This document shows positions 49,501 through 61,500 of a stretch of DNA of 64,000 nt, piece after piece. This DNA comes from Brachionus manjavacas (lineage: Eukaryota > Rotifera > Eurotatoria > Ploima > Brachionidae). The stretch covers positions 1,905,501 through 1,969,500 of the forward strand of contig JAHQIY010000005.1 in NCBI GenBank assembly GCA_019054805.1. The letters are read 5' to 3'. The first letter of the stretch is position 1. Each line of letters opens with the position of its first letter. The translations under genes and the position numbers were made by a program. The notes under the pieces are model-generated. The model worked only from the letters and a program-made list of their open reading frames with translations, ran no database searches and was not told the DNA's origin.

Positions 49501-50559
49501 AAACTTTAGTTCAATTCTACTTCATTATCACGAAGAAGTGGTCCTTGTATCGTCTTTCTCTGTTGATTAACATCATCATGTCTTAATTGCAGAAAAAATG
49601 AATTCTAATATCAAAATAAAATAAGTGTTTTTAGTATTCAATTTGAATCAATAATTTTGTGTTTCATTGCCCGTGTGTAGAAAATTCAAGTCTGTTTGCT
49701 AACCAAATTCTATCCTAAACTAATGAATAATTTTTACAAACATTTGAAAATTTTTTTAGTATTTACAGCACCGATTATTTTGTATCTGTTTAATATGATA
49801 CAAGGAAAGATAAAAGAAAAAGAAAATGTCAAAATTTTAGTTACTAAAGATCACAAATTTAGTCATTATTAGAAAAAATGCACAAAAAAGTCTTTGGTGG
49901 CTTTTTTCAAATAAATCGGAATCTAATTTCCGTATTTTTAAAGTTTTATAGAAATTTTTTAATTTTTAAAATTCAACCATTTCATTTTTTTAAATTTTTT
50001 CTAATTAACTTGTTGTTTTTTTTCTAAAAACTTAAAATAAAATAGTCTAAAAAATCCACCTAATGTACTAGATAAATAATGCTGACAAAATCCTTTTCTT
50101 TAAAATTATCACCGTGATGCACTTGTATTTAGTTTTAAAAATGTCAATTAAAAAAAATATTTTGTTACCCTCTATTAAAAATCTTAAAATAATCATTTTC
50201 CAATTAACCAAAATTCCAGTTATCCTAATAGAAACTATTTTTCAATCAGAGTTCCGAAATTAGTGATTAATATAAATGGACAAAATAAAGATTGGTAAGC
50301 TGATGATCGCGTTTCGGAACCCTGAATTTATAATTGTTGTGCTTGCTTAAATTCAAAATAAACATGAATCTAAAGCAGAAAAAATAACATTTGTAAAAAT
50401 TTGTATTTTTAGGCAAGTAAATTAATCGGAAAAGGAAAATCTCAAATATTTCGACGAAAATCCGAATTACCGCAAGATTTATCAACATCAGCAGCTATTG
50501 ACAAATTTCAAAAACGAGCAATCACTTCAACTTTTGACCACACAGCACCAAAGACTTGA
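37560..50559 (+). CDS. PP2A B56 (B') regulatory subunit, PPP2R5 gamma/delta type
   Basis: The certain part is exon 45895-47580 joined in phase 0 to 50413-50559. It encodes the B56 HEAT-like fold that selects substrates for protein phosphatase 2A. Landmarks are [127 protein letters not shown] and [20 protein letters not shown]. The last exon has RRKSELPQD, the end typical of gamma and delta forms. The frame is open back to 45895 before the ATG at 46006, so 5' exons are needed or that ATG is used. Candidates in phase 0 are 37560-37622 ([13 protein letters not shown]), 37681-37794 (serine-rich) and 42117-42176. With all of them the protein has 689 residues. The core exon is intron-free and far richer in GC than anything else here. 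The 5' exons are the uncertain part. Confidence 0.88.
37795..42116. other. Long B56 intron (or intergenic DNA if the 5' exons are wrong)
   Basis: AT-rich low-complexity DNA without a coding frame I trust. The 39571-39756 frame has random-looking composition. Confidence 0.45.
42177..44236. other. Intronic AT-rich DNA
   Basis: Low-complexity, including (ATT)n-like stretches at 43960-44100 that form imperfect inverted repeats. No gene recognised. Confidence 0.45.
44237..45125. mobile_element. 889-bp DNA transposon with 109-bp terminal inverted repeats
   Basis: Inverted repeats at 44237-44345 and 45017-45125 match at all but two positions. Each holds five GTGAACA/TGTTCAC motifs, and more copies lie just inside. 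The flanks are CTCTATTC before and CTCTTTTC after, an 8-base target duplication with one mismatch. Long repeats starting GGG plus an 8-base duplication suggest a Mutator-like or Merlin-like family; I cannot decide. The inside encodes a short minus-strand protein. It lies within the B56 gene region and the near-identity of its ends suggests recent arrival. Confidence 0.8.
44540..44928 (-). CDS. Short acidic protein with a C-terminal zinc-finger-like motif, inside the transposon
   Basis: Open on the minus strand from about 44928, with an internal ATA or ATG-like start near 44821. It is rich in Asp, Glu, Asn and Ser, with repeated acidic motifs such as [12 protein letters not shown]. It ends [20 protein letters not shown] then SKTHKQN. 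The end resembles a C2H2 finger (C-x2-C...H-x4-H), but the first Cys is replaced by Ile, so zinc binding is doubtful. It may be the end of a transposon protein whose other part was deleted, or a captured host fragment. No transposase core is seen. Confidence 0.4.
45126..45894. other. Region before the GC-rich B56 exon
   Basis: From about 45560 the base composition changes to A/C/G-rich with purine runs at 45770-45820. It ends in the acceptor TTTCTCATTTTAG at 45882-45894. It may hold an alternative first exon or 5' UTR for a short B56 transcript. The open frames here do not look like protein. Confidence 0.45.
47962..48450. mobile_element. piggyBac-like short element (MITE), degenerate
   Basis: At 47962-47965 the target TTAA is followed by CACTAGAAGCACCGACGAGT and then CAAAATGACTC, the arrangement I recall for piggyBac-like ends. 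A second CTAGAAGCACC occurs at 48150, and near 48418-48440 the opposite-facing ATTTTGACTCGT appears, probably a decayed right end. It lies in the last B56 intron and encodes nothing. Confidence 0.45.
48451..50412. other. Rest of the last B56 intron
   Basis: AT-rich, no gene recognised; the acceptor TTTTTAG ends at 50412. Confidence 0.5.
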
Positions 50560-52290
50560 ATAACTCAAGATAAACATTAAAACACTCCATAAACTCGTCT
50601 AATGCTCTTTTTACTTTATTTAAAAAATAATTCTTTATTTTTTTTTCTAATTCTTTTGTGATTATTTTTTATTTGGCTTTTTTAAATAAACTAAAAAATT
50701 TATTGATAAAGCTATCTATAACTTTTTTTCTTTTTTTCCTTTTTTTGCTCGTAATAAATCAAGCAATTTCATGAGTCTTACATTTATATTTATTATTAAA
50801 CTTTATTCTTCTCAAATTTTAAAATTTTAACTTTTGATTATTTGTTGTGAAATTTTTTTTTGCTCTGTCTTTAAAATGATAAAATGTTAATTTGAGAGTT
50901 GCCACAATGAGATAAGTTGTTGGGTCCAAAATGTGTTTCAATCGAACATGGGTATTTGGAGTACTGTTTGTTGGATCAACTTGAGTGCTTTATCTTTTAT
51001 GTAATTATTTTTATATTAAAAAAAACTTTCTCAACAAAATACGACTTACATTTTTAATTTTTACTTTTTTTTCAAATAAAATTTGCAATAATTTATTCTA
51101 AATTTTCAATCCATGCAGCCTAGTGTCATGAGTAGGCTCAATAACTTGTGTTAAATTTTTTTCTACTTTTGATAGCTTAACATGATTTCAAAAGATAAAA
51201 TTAACTTTTATTCTTTATTTATAATTTTCCTAACATACTTTATAGATTTGTTAAACAAATTTAAAAAACAGAATAAATTTTATTGAAAAATATTTTAGTT
51301 TATTTCAAAAAATGAATTAAGGGAATTCGCATCTGTCAACCGAGTATGAAACTGAGAATTTTTTAGTTAAAATTGGTGCAATTTAATTTCAATGGCTACA
51401 TGTTCGTTCGAAAATACTCTTAAATTTAACGCTTTATTTCCCTTAAGCATTAAATTAAAATCAATGAAAAAAAATTACAATGTAATTACTTTTTTAAATA
51501 TGTTTAAAGGCAATCATTATTTTACTCAAAGCTAAAACATTTTTTAAAAAGGTAAAATTCACACCTACTAGATTCTTTTTTTTATAATTGCGCGTTAAAA
51601 TTTCAATAAAAATTATGGCTAAAAATTTTAAATTTAGTTTGATAAATTTAGATTTTGAAAAAAATTTAATCAAAAACAAAGTAATGACCAAGTCAGCAAA
51701 GCTCTTTTTAAAATGAGAAAAATTCTACTTATGTAAGCTAGAATCGGCAATCTCTTTCAATCGACGCTTTATTTTATTGCTAAAAAATCATTTTTTGCCT
51801 CAAATTTTTTAGCATAAACAAATTTTCATTTTAGATTACCCAGGGGTGCATGATATCTTGAGCAGATGTTAAAAATTCTTTAAATTGACTACTTCTGAAC
51901 AGAAACTGTGAACAAAATTTGGAATACTGTATAAAATCATTCTGGCATGTCAGCTTATTTGGCAATTTAAATTAAAATTTGTCCGAATTTACCATGAGCC
52001 ATTGCCAAAATTTTAGATAGCCAAAAAATCAACTTAATTATGAAAAAAAAGTCAAGAAAAAATGCTTATCATTAATTTTTTAGTTTGCATAGAAGGTTTT
52101 ACAAATTATTTTATGTTTAGTCTTCAAGCAAAATTTTTATAAAATGCTTAAATTTTTCAAATTTAAAATTTCATACCTTGCAATACCTACCCATAATTTT
52201 GCTTATAATATTGATAATATTTAAGATATAGAGACTCTAATGAGTTGTTTGAATTTTGCTTAGAAATTTTATATTTTTTTTAGACCTAAA
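50560..52290. other. Intergenic interval between B56 and GCSH
   Basis: 3' flank of B56, with AATAAA-type signals near 50680, then AT-rich DNA. No gene recognised. Confidence 0.5.
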
Positions 52291-52818
52291 ATGTCTCTAC
52301 TTCTCCGATCAACTAGATTGTACACTTTTGGTGCACAGCTAGCCAAATCAAACCTCGTACAGAACAAACAATTTTCCATTTCTCTAAGACTTGCTCAATT
52401 AAAATTCACTAATCAACACGAATGGGTAAAAGTTGAGGGAAATGTTGGAACGATTGGCATCACAGATTATGCTCAAGACAAGCTTGGAGAAGTTGTTTAT
52501 CTAGAACTACCAGAAGTTGGGGCTGAATTTGAACAATCAAGTAAAAATTCAACTATTTATATCCTATAGAATTGATAATTTTTTCTAGGTCAATTTGCTA
52601 CATTGGAAAGTGTAAAAGCTGTCAGTGAGTGCTACATACCAGTTAGTGGTAAAGTTGTTGAAGTAAATGCATCCTTAAGCGATAACCCATCTACTGTTAA
52701 CTCATCACCACTAGATGAGGGCTGGTTGGCAAAGGTAGAACTAACAAACCCATCTGAAATTGAAAAATTAATGGATCAAAGTCAATACGAAGAATTCCTA
52801 AAATCAGATGATCATTAA
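52291..52818 (+). CDS. GCSH: Glycine cleavage system H protein, mitochondrial
   Basis: Exons 52291-52540 and 52589-52818 joined across a 48-bp intron give 159 residues (human 173). The H protein carries a lipoyl arm that shuttles the methylamine group between the P, T and L proteins of the glycine cleavage system in the matrix. The N-terminus (about 1-33, rich in Arg, Leu and Ser, no acidic residues) is a mitochondrial targeting peptide. Then [38 protein letters not shown], the lipoylation motif LESVKAVSE with its lysine, and [26 protein letters not shown] acceptor ends 7 bases before the ATG. Only 154 bases separate its stop from the PTCD3 start. Confidence 0.96.
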
Positions 52819-52972
52819 AATTTTACTATTGTTTTTTTAAATTAAACCAAAGTTTTAGACTTAATAAAATATAATTATAGAATTTATTTTTTGTTTCATT
52901 TTTAAAGGGTCTTAATCAACCTTTAAAAGCTTCGATTCTAATCTAAGTGTTAAAATGTTCTTATCTTAGAGA
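52819..52972 (+). promoter_or_regulatory. GCSH-PTCD3 intergenic segment: poly(A) signal and possible trans-splice acceptor
   Basis: Holds AATAAA at 52863-52868, then a T-rich run and an acceptor TTCTTATCTTAG ending three bases before the PTCD3 ATG. This arrangement is what a trans-spliced polycistronic transcript would show, though a separate promoter is possible in 154 bases. Confidence 0.4.
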
Positions 52973-55451
52973 ATGAGCAACTTGGCCAAAACTGTCTCAA
53001 TTCCTTATAAAATAAAACGTTCACCAACTGACTTGCTTAAAGCTTTGTCAAATACAGTAAAATTGGACTCAAATAGACCAAATTACGCGTTAATTGATGA
53101 CACAATTCTAACGCCTTTGAATCCTAATGAAACTCGACGCTTTCTTTTGGCTAAAGCTTCGGGCATAAAAGCCGCTCGCTTCATGATTCAGAAATATCCC
53201 CAAGCATTTATGAAAGATGATTGTGAACCACATGTACAAGTAATCTACTTCTAATCGACTTGAAAAAAAAAGAGAAAAAATTAAATATTTTGTAGAGTTT
53301 TTTTCCGGAAAAAGAATTTACCGAAGAAGATTTAAAATATCCAAGCGAAGATCTTATATATTCGCTAATGAATTGGGGAAAATTTTTTCAAGCTTATGAC
53401 ACATACTTAAAATGCAAAGATCAAAGTAATAAAACTTTAATATTCGTAAAAATATTTAAACTTAAGGACCCATAATATTTTAATCTAAAATATTTTTAAT
53501 TATTAATGTATTTCGAATACATAGTCAAAATTAAATGAGATTCACATTTTGAAATTCTATTATTAATGAAATTCTTTAGATTTTAATGATTTATTTTTTT
53601 TCGAATGATATTTTTAGAAATTGTCTGTAAAATAATTTAAAACCTTTTTCGAAGATATCGAAGTATCTGAAGAGTGCAAACACATTTTATTGGATTTGTT
53701 ATGCATTAACAATAGCGGAGATATTAAAGAAAGGGTTCCAGTTGAAGAAAGCTGGTTTGTAAAAGGACAAACCAGGGACATGGAATCAAGACCAAAATTT
53801 GTACCACAAAATACATGGAAGTTAGAGCTGTAAATTTTATTGTAGTTATTAAAATAAAGTTTTTTCCAGAAAGGGTGGTGAAGCAGAGCAAATGTTCAAT
53901 GAATTAAGGTCCAAAACGACTCAAGCTTACTGCTCATTAATTAAAGGCATGGCAATGTATAAGGATTACCAAAGTGCTTGCAACATGTATGATGAAATGA
54001 AGCATTATAACTTGGTGCCTGACTTGAATACTATAAATGCCATGATACAATTGATTAAAATGGCTCCCAATGAGGTTGCTAATGAAAAAAAAATTGATTT
54101 AATGATGGAAAAATTAAACGATATTAAGAATTATGAAATGATGCCTAATTTAAAAACATTTAATTCGTGTTTTGAATTAATTAAATCGTTCAACTTGTTT
54201 CAAAGAAGCGTTCCTTTGACACTAAATTTGTATAAAGAAATGCAAAATTTAAACATTGAACCAAGTTTAGCCACTTATAGTCATATTATATCAATATTTT
54301 ATCCAAACAAAGAGACTGGTGCAAAAACAGACATTTTAAGACAAGTAATTGAGAAGGTTGATGCAATAGCTAAAGGAAAAAATGATATTGAATGGAAAGA
54401 TGTGGAGGATGGGACATTTTTTAAAAATGCTATGGAAAAACTCTCGTTTGGGAATGCTAAAAACTTGCGTTTGGTAACAAAATTAAACTCAATTTTACTC
54501 AAAGACAACAACATTAGATTTTTAAATGATAGCTTTTTGTTTAACAAATATTTGTAAGAACTTTATTAAAATTGATAATTTATTTTTTTATTATTTTTTA
54601 TTTTTTAAAAGTGAACTTTATCTAATTAATTTGATTAAATTTGACAATCCAGAAAATGTAATTGATGAATGGCGAAAATTTACACCTTATGTAAAATTGA
54701 ATTTTTTTTTGAAATTTCTCTAATTTTGTTTAGATTTTCAATAGATCGATAATTATTCTTGAAAAAATGGTCGAATTTGTGCACGAAAATGAGTGCTATG
54801 ATTTTGTTCCTGAAATTTGGTCAAACTTTATAGAATTAAAAGCAAAGAGATCAAGCGATTTTTGCTCCAATTTTATTGCAACCATTCTAAAGACTATGGT
54901 AAAATACAATGACACCAAGTCAGAGGTATTGAAAAATTTCGAAGTTTAATTCTCTAACTCTTGATTTTGAAGCTGATTTCTCAATATGGAACAATTTCTG
55001 AAACAATCATAAAAAAATATCCATATCACGTTGAACAAGTCGAATCTGACGAAGAATCGTAGGATTTGTATTTTTAATTTGTATTTTTTTTTTAAATTAA
55101 TTTTTTAGTAATTACGTTCCAGTGACTTATTATTGGAATTCTCAAATGCTTAGCAATTTGTTTACAATACTTTTAAAATGTGATAAATTAGACATTGCTT
55201 ATGCCGAATTTGAAAATTTTATGAAAAACCAAAACAAAATTGCAGGAGAATTAAGTGAAAAGTGCATCACAAATCTTTGTGAATCGTTCATAGAAGCGAA
55301 TCAAAGTGATCGAGCTTTTGAAGTATTGAACCTGGCTGTGTCTTTACGGTTGCCGAATATAAGAGAGCTAATGCTAAAAATGAATACTTTGAATCTCGAT
55401 TCGGAAATGAGAGCGACTTTAGATCAACTAAAGATTAAGCTTAAAAAATAG
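52973..55451 (+). CDS. PTCD3: PTCD3, pentatricopeptide protein of the mitoribosomal small subunit (mS39)
   Basis: Eight exons give 648 residues (human 689): 52973-53239, 53296-53425, 53655-53820, 53870-54553, 54612-54690, 54734-54925, 54973-55058 and 55109-55451. PTCD3 is an RNA-binding pentatricopeptide protein of the mitochondrial 28S subunit. Matches along its length are IPYKIKRSPTDLLKALSNTV, NETRRFLLAKASGIKAARFM, LLDLLC, AYCSLIKGMAMYKDY, MPNLKTFNSCFELIKSFNLF, EMQNLNIEPSLATYSHIISI, VPVTYYWNSQMLSNLF and LAVSLRLPNI. For exon 3 the acceptor CTTTTTCGAAG (AG at 53653-53654) is chosen. The earlier TATTTTTAG at about 53617 keeps the same phase but runs into a TAA. The other introns are 43-58 bases. 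The targeting peptide is not obvious, so the first exon may be slightly different. Confidence 0.92.
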
Positions 55452-58400
55452 AGAAAAAACATTGAACAAAATTTTAACCTAATAAAGTCATACTCAACAA
55501 AATTTGGTACATTAATGATCCAAAAAAATTTTTTATGTCTGGCTTGAAAAAAAATTTGAATAACAAATAAATATTCAACGCATAGTTTAAATTTATTTTT
55601 TTAATTTTTCTAATAGTTTAAAATATTATTTTTACAAATGCTTAAATACAAATCTTCAAAATATTTGTTACATAAAATGCAAACTGAAGGGTTTGTTTGT
55701 GATTCAAAACATGAACAACTTTATCCATAGTTTTTTTTTAATCAGTGATTTTTCACAAATAAGAGTTTAATTTTTTATTTAATAATACCTAATATCGAAA
55801 CTTAAAATTTTTAACCTAATGTGTCTTCTGGTAAAGGGTAAATTTCTTAAATGAGTTCGATTAAAATTGAAATTCTTTTTTTTTGTTTTGTTTTAAAAAA
55901 TTTTAAAAAAATCTTCATTTTTATTTAGACCCGAAGCAGCTAATATTGGATTCAGATTGAGGAATAAGCAAAAAAATCAAATATTAAACTTGAAAAATTA
56001 CTTTTAACAGAAGTTTATCTGGAATTTTTGTTGTCAGTCTCTCATAAAAATTTTTAGTAATATATTTTTTAAAAGAACTTGATTGTTAATTTATTTAACA
56101 AAAGGAAAATCATGCTTTTTATGGAACGCTTTGGTTATCTCATCAAAAAGTTTTTTAATTGAATTTCAGTCATCTTTTGTGATATATAGAAATTTATAAT
56201 CGGTCCATTGCTGTCTTTTTATTTCAAAAACTGGGATATTTTTTGAAGAAATTTTTGTGAATTTAAAAATATTTTTGATTAAAAAATTCATATTAAACTT
56301 ATAAGGTTTTATTTTGCCAATTTAGACATATAATGATAACTATTGCAAAAAAGGGATAAAACCTAATACTCATCCGAAAATACCTTCATAACTTTTTTGG
56401 ACAAGAAAGCAAAATTGAAATTTTTGAATCTGAAAGAGAATTACAAAAACAAAAAACGAATCAAATAATCTAAAGCAACTATTTATAAAAAATAAAAAAA
56501 TTAATTAGCGAAACCATCATGGCTAAAATAACGAAAAAGAACAAAACTAAAAAAATCAGAAAATTCTAGTTTTAAAAGGCATTTGAGCAAAAATATTCAT
56601 TATTAGTTTAAATTTTTTTAAGGAAGACAAAATCCGCATGGCCATTTTTTACACGAATTATTTTCACATTCAAATCCTTATCTTCATAAGACCACGTTTC
56701 GCTTTTTTTAAAAGGGAAACGTGGCATTTTATAAAAATAAGCAAGCGAAATTAAATTGATGTGATTAAAAAAACTTTATATTTTAACTATTCAACTTTTT
56801 CGAAAGAACATAATTTATAAGATCACTTTTTTTTACACAATATATTCTATTGTATTAGATTAAAGTTAAATTATTGTAAAATAAAATAATTTTCTAATGT
56901 TAGTTTTGAACGGAAGTTGAGAAAGAAAAGAAAGGATATATTCGGAATCAGAAGAAAATTCACGACAAAATAATGTCTTTTGTATTTTTATTTTTTTATT
57001 TAAAAAAAAATTTATTTCATTTATTAATTTTATTCAAATTAAAAAAGAAAATTAATGAGTTTTTAATTCCTCTTTACAAAATAGTATATGGTAACACAGC
57101 CTAAATGTATTTAATGTAAATTCGATGACGTAATTTGAAAAACCGAAATACATCAGTCGTTTTATTTTTTTTTAAACAATCCACATATTCTTGTAAAACT
57201 TGAAGAGAGGAATCCAAATATCTTAATGAAATATTTTTAAAAAATTTTTAAACCTTTTTTTTTTATTCAAAGTTTTTTTTCGGCTAATCCGGTAGAATTT
57301 TTCAAATTAGTAATTATGTTTGACAATTTTTGATCCGATGACGGAACAAGTTTGAACTGACCTTATTTGCTTATCGTTTTCAGCGGGTCTTGATTAATAG
57401 AAAATAATTTTACTAGAATTTTAAGATAGCCGATGGGTCCGTTTTCTAATATTGTTATGTTTTATGGGTTAAGAGGTTAATGATGTATCACCTCAATACC
57501 CAAAAATCCCACCCATTTACCCCTAAAAATAAAATATTTAACATAATTAGACTGAAAGGACAAAAATGATCACAATGACGTCATTTTTTATGAAAAATTT
57601 AAAATTTTGTTTCTCCTTTTTTTTCGAAAATAATTTGATTTTATTTTATAAAAATATTCATTCTGTATTATCAAAAATCGTCAATATATTATAAATCAGA
57701 ACAAAAAAAAAGAAGTTAAAAAAAAAATATTCCATGGAAGATCTTGATAATGCAAAAAAAGATATTTTTGAAAAAAAATTAAGCACTACTCAAGCTTCAA
57801 ATTTATACAACATTCCGAGACAGATTTTTTTTAACTAATCTTTTTAACTAAAATAAATCAAACATAAAATTTATTTTGAATTCGTTAATAATTCGTTTAA
57901 ATTTTTTTCTAAAAAGTTGTGTTGTAGCGTATATTTAAAAGAATTATAATAAAGAATATTTTAAATATTTATATTTTTAAAAATAACATTTAAAATCCTT
58001 TTTTTAATTCTTATTGGGCTAATTGGGTGAATTCGGTGAATATCCTGAAAAAGAGGTTAGTTCTCGGGCTAAATTACAAAATCATGGGTAACTGGGTTAA
58101 CCTAATTCACCTAATAAGGCCTCACCAAATTAACCGCAGGAGGTAAAGGGGTGACTAGAAAAAACTGGTCTAATTCGGTGAGCATTTTTGGAGTTTTTGA
58201 ATAAAATGAGTGCGAAATATGCAATAAAAAAAAATAGGTCACCCGGTTAGGCTCATTTACCATACTAACTAACTAAAAAAATAAAAACTAAGATATAATA
58301 ATTAATTAGTTTTATCCTTTTTATCTACAAGAAATGATAGAAGAATATAAAATTAACAATAAATCTATTATTTGTTAACTAAGAATAAAATTTTTACATC

Positions 58401-58500
58401 TATCAAAAATATTTTGTTTCTTAGCAACAAACTGTCCTCTAATTAAAACATTTAATATGCACATCTAATAAAAATTTATTTCTAAATTCGAATTTTTACT
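55452..58500. other. Intergenic interval with scattered repeat-like motifs
   Basis: AATAAAG at 55480 can end the PTCD3 transcript. A 9-bp stem (CCACGTTTC at 56692-56700, GAAACGTGG at 56716-56724) forms a hairpin. At 57280-57545 and 58010-58265 the sequence is richer in G and C, with recurring GGTTAA, GGTGAATTCGGTGA and TAACCTAATTCACC motifs, probably an old mobile element. No gene recognised. Confidence 0.5.
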
Positions 58501-58501
58501 A

Positions 58502-61500
58502 ATGATGAACGAAATAGAAAAAAAAAACCAGGAACTTTATAAATGGAACAAACCAGATAAACACAGCACCAAATTAAATTCAAAAATTAAGGAATCTGAC
58601 AATATTCGTAAGCGAATTTAATATTTTTATTACTTCTCTTACTATTTTTCAAGAGCTGATTCATCAATGGCTACGAAAAATCGAAGATGTGTCAGAAGCA
58701 GCAATCAATCAAACTCTGAATACAAAATGTGAAAATCACCCAAAAAATTTAAAGTCTACCATCTCGTTGAATGCTGGTCATAAGAAAAAATCTGTTCAAA
58801 TCAAACATGACCCTTATTGCGGTAAATTTTTTTTAAAAAAAAAATTTTTTTAAATTTCATCTTGATTTTTAAGATGCTCATGATCTGATCAATGAATGGA
58901 TGACTGATAAAATTAGACTTGATTTAGATGATGATTTCTATGACTATGTAAACATTGCAGAAGTAAACAAATTTTCGAATAATGAAAAATTTCTGAGTGA
59001 AATAAGGGCTGAACTTTTGGACAAAGAAGACTCTTCTTTGGACATTAAAGGCATCGATTATGACAAATATGATGAAAAATATATAGCCAAAGATATTCTG
59101 AATAATATAATGAAAAAAAATTTGGTCGATCCCAAAAAGCTTATCTATATGGATAATCACAAGCCGAAAACTAAAGACTTTAGGATGCAAATTGAAATGC
59201 GACACCAGGCAGTCAAGGAAAATAGAGAAAAACGTGCAAAAGATCTGGAAAATAGAAGGAAGGAAAATTTACAGAGAAAAGAAATTGAATTTGATGCTAG
59301 ACAAATGGTTCTTCAAGAAGAAAACGAAAAAAAAATGCGCGAAAATTTGGACAAGCAACTAATCGAGCAAGAGGCCCAAAAAATTCGTGCCCAAATAAAC
59401 GAAAAAAGAAAAAAAGATGAGCAAAAAAGAAAAGAGTATGTTGATCATCTTTTTGATTAAGTTTTGAAATTTAACATTTTTTTAGGATTTTAGAAAAAAT
59501 AAGAGAACAAGAAAATCAAGAGTTGTTGTATTTAAAAAAAAATATTCAAAATGATACATCAGAGAATTTAATTGAGTTGAAACGTAAAGAAATAGCTGAA
59601 AAAAGAGCTAATGATCTGGCAGATTCTTTAATTAAAACAAGGCAATTGAGACTGCAGCAAAAAACATTTTCAACCTGGTATGGAATGATTTTAGATCTGC
59701 GTTTAAAAAGCGGCAAAGCCAAGGCACTCTCAGATTGGAAAATTTCGTACAAGTAAGATTTCCCATTAAAAAAATTAACAATTTTTAACAATTGAAAAAA
59801 TTACATTTTTGGTCAAAATGTATAACAATTTAGAACATTTAAATTTATTCTTTAGTTTTTTAAGTATTCTTTATTCTTAATGAATCAATTTTTGGACTTT
59901 AAAAACATTTCTTTTGGAGCTATTTCCATCCAAATCATGCTTTAGCCTATCTTTCATTAAAATGTTTTATGTTTTCTAATATTTTTGCAGATTTTTTTTC
60001 CGAATACTAAGAACAAGAGAATTTTTTTTAGACATTAATCAAATTTCAAAAAATTTAAATTATTCTTTTTCAACATCTTTTTAAAGGCCGAACTATTGTT
60101 TATTGACAAATTAGCTTTGAAAAATCTACTGTTAAATAATCTGAAGTTTGTTTTTTAATTCTTAAATATTTCAATTCAGACAAATTGATTCTAAATGAAA
60201 ATGATATTTTTCGTGTTAAAGAGATTCTTTAAATTTTTTTAGAATTTGTGCATTAAGAATTTAAATTTGAGTTTGAGAGTTTTTAATATGAAATTTTTAT
60301 TTTTGTGTTAAAAATTTTTGCCATCTGGGGACCAGTTTTTTTAACTGGGAGTAGAGGGGAGTAGACCTTCATTTAGAACTATTAATTTACTTAAACGAAT
60401 ATTCATAAAATTTTTGTTCAAATAAAATTTTGTGTATTTTTTTAAGATTAAATTATCTATTAAGATTTTTATTCCAAATTAGTATTATTGTAAAGTGACA
60501 TGCTCAGTCATTAATACATCTTAGCAAATAAAAATTTACTTTATTTTAATAAATATTCTTCAGCTTAGCTTAAGGCATTTGAATTTTGATATATCTTGCT
60601 AAGGAAGGTCTAATGATCATTTATTTGAGAAAAATTAAGGTATTTTTGAATACAATACAAAAAACTTTTATGGGTGAATTCAAAAATTTTTTTTTAAAAT
60701 GGAAAATATTTTTTAGAGCCTTTAATGGATGGAAAAAACTTGTGGTTATTGAAAAGTTCCGTAAAGAACACCAAAATCACCAAAATGAAATAAGAAATGA
60801 TAGTCTGGCCACTAAGAGAGCTATTGAATTCTATCACAAAACATTAAGAGAAAAGTATTTTTATAGAATTAAAAAAATAACAATTATTTATAAATTTAAA
60901 TTTTTTTTTGAGATATTTTAATTGTTGGAAAAAATACATAAAAAATGAACTGTTGATGAAAAAAATAAATACTGACAAAAATAATGTTAAAAATAGAATG
61001 TTGCACTTTCTGGAAGCAGCTAAAGATGACAGGTCTTTTGTTGATGAAGCAACATTTGAAGATAATGGTAATTCAACTAGTCGAACAATTAACTCGACAG
61101 TTTCCAATATCCAGAAGAGATCAGCATCAAGAATTAATCTAAAAAATAAGATTGCCAAAAATAAAGCATTAAACAATGATCAAAGTGAATTGGAAAAGTT
61201 TAAATCAAATCAACCTCCTGTTGATTATGACAAAAAGGTAAAAAACATGCTGCAACCTTGGCTAAAAAATCAGACAGCCGAAATTTTTGATAATCGCTTT
61301 AAAGCACAGGAAAAAATTTTAAATGAACAGTCAAAAATGATTAAAGGTAAATTTTATTTTATGAAAAGAACAAGGAAGAAAATTTAAATTTTAGAACAAA
61401 AACGAATGATTGAAGAACTCAAATTTCAACAAAATCAGCTCGCTTTTAAAGAACAAATATCTCTTTTAGAAGAAATTAAAGCTCGACAAATTGAATTAGA

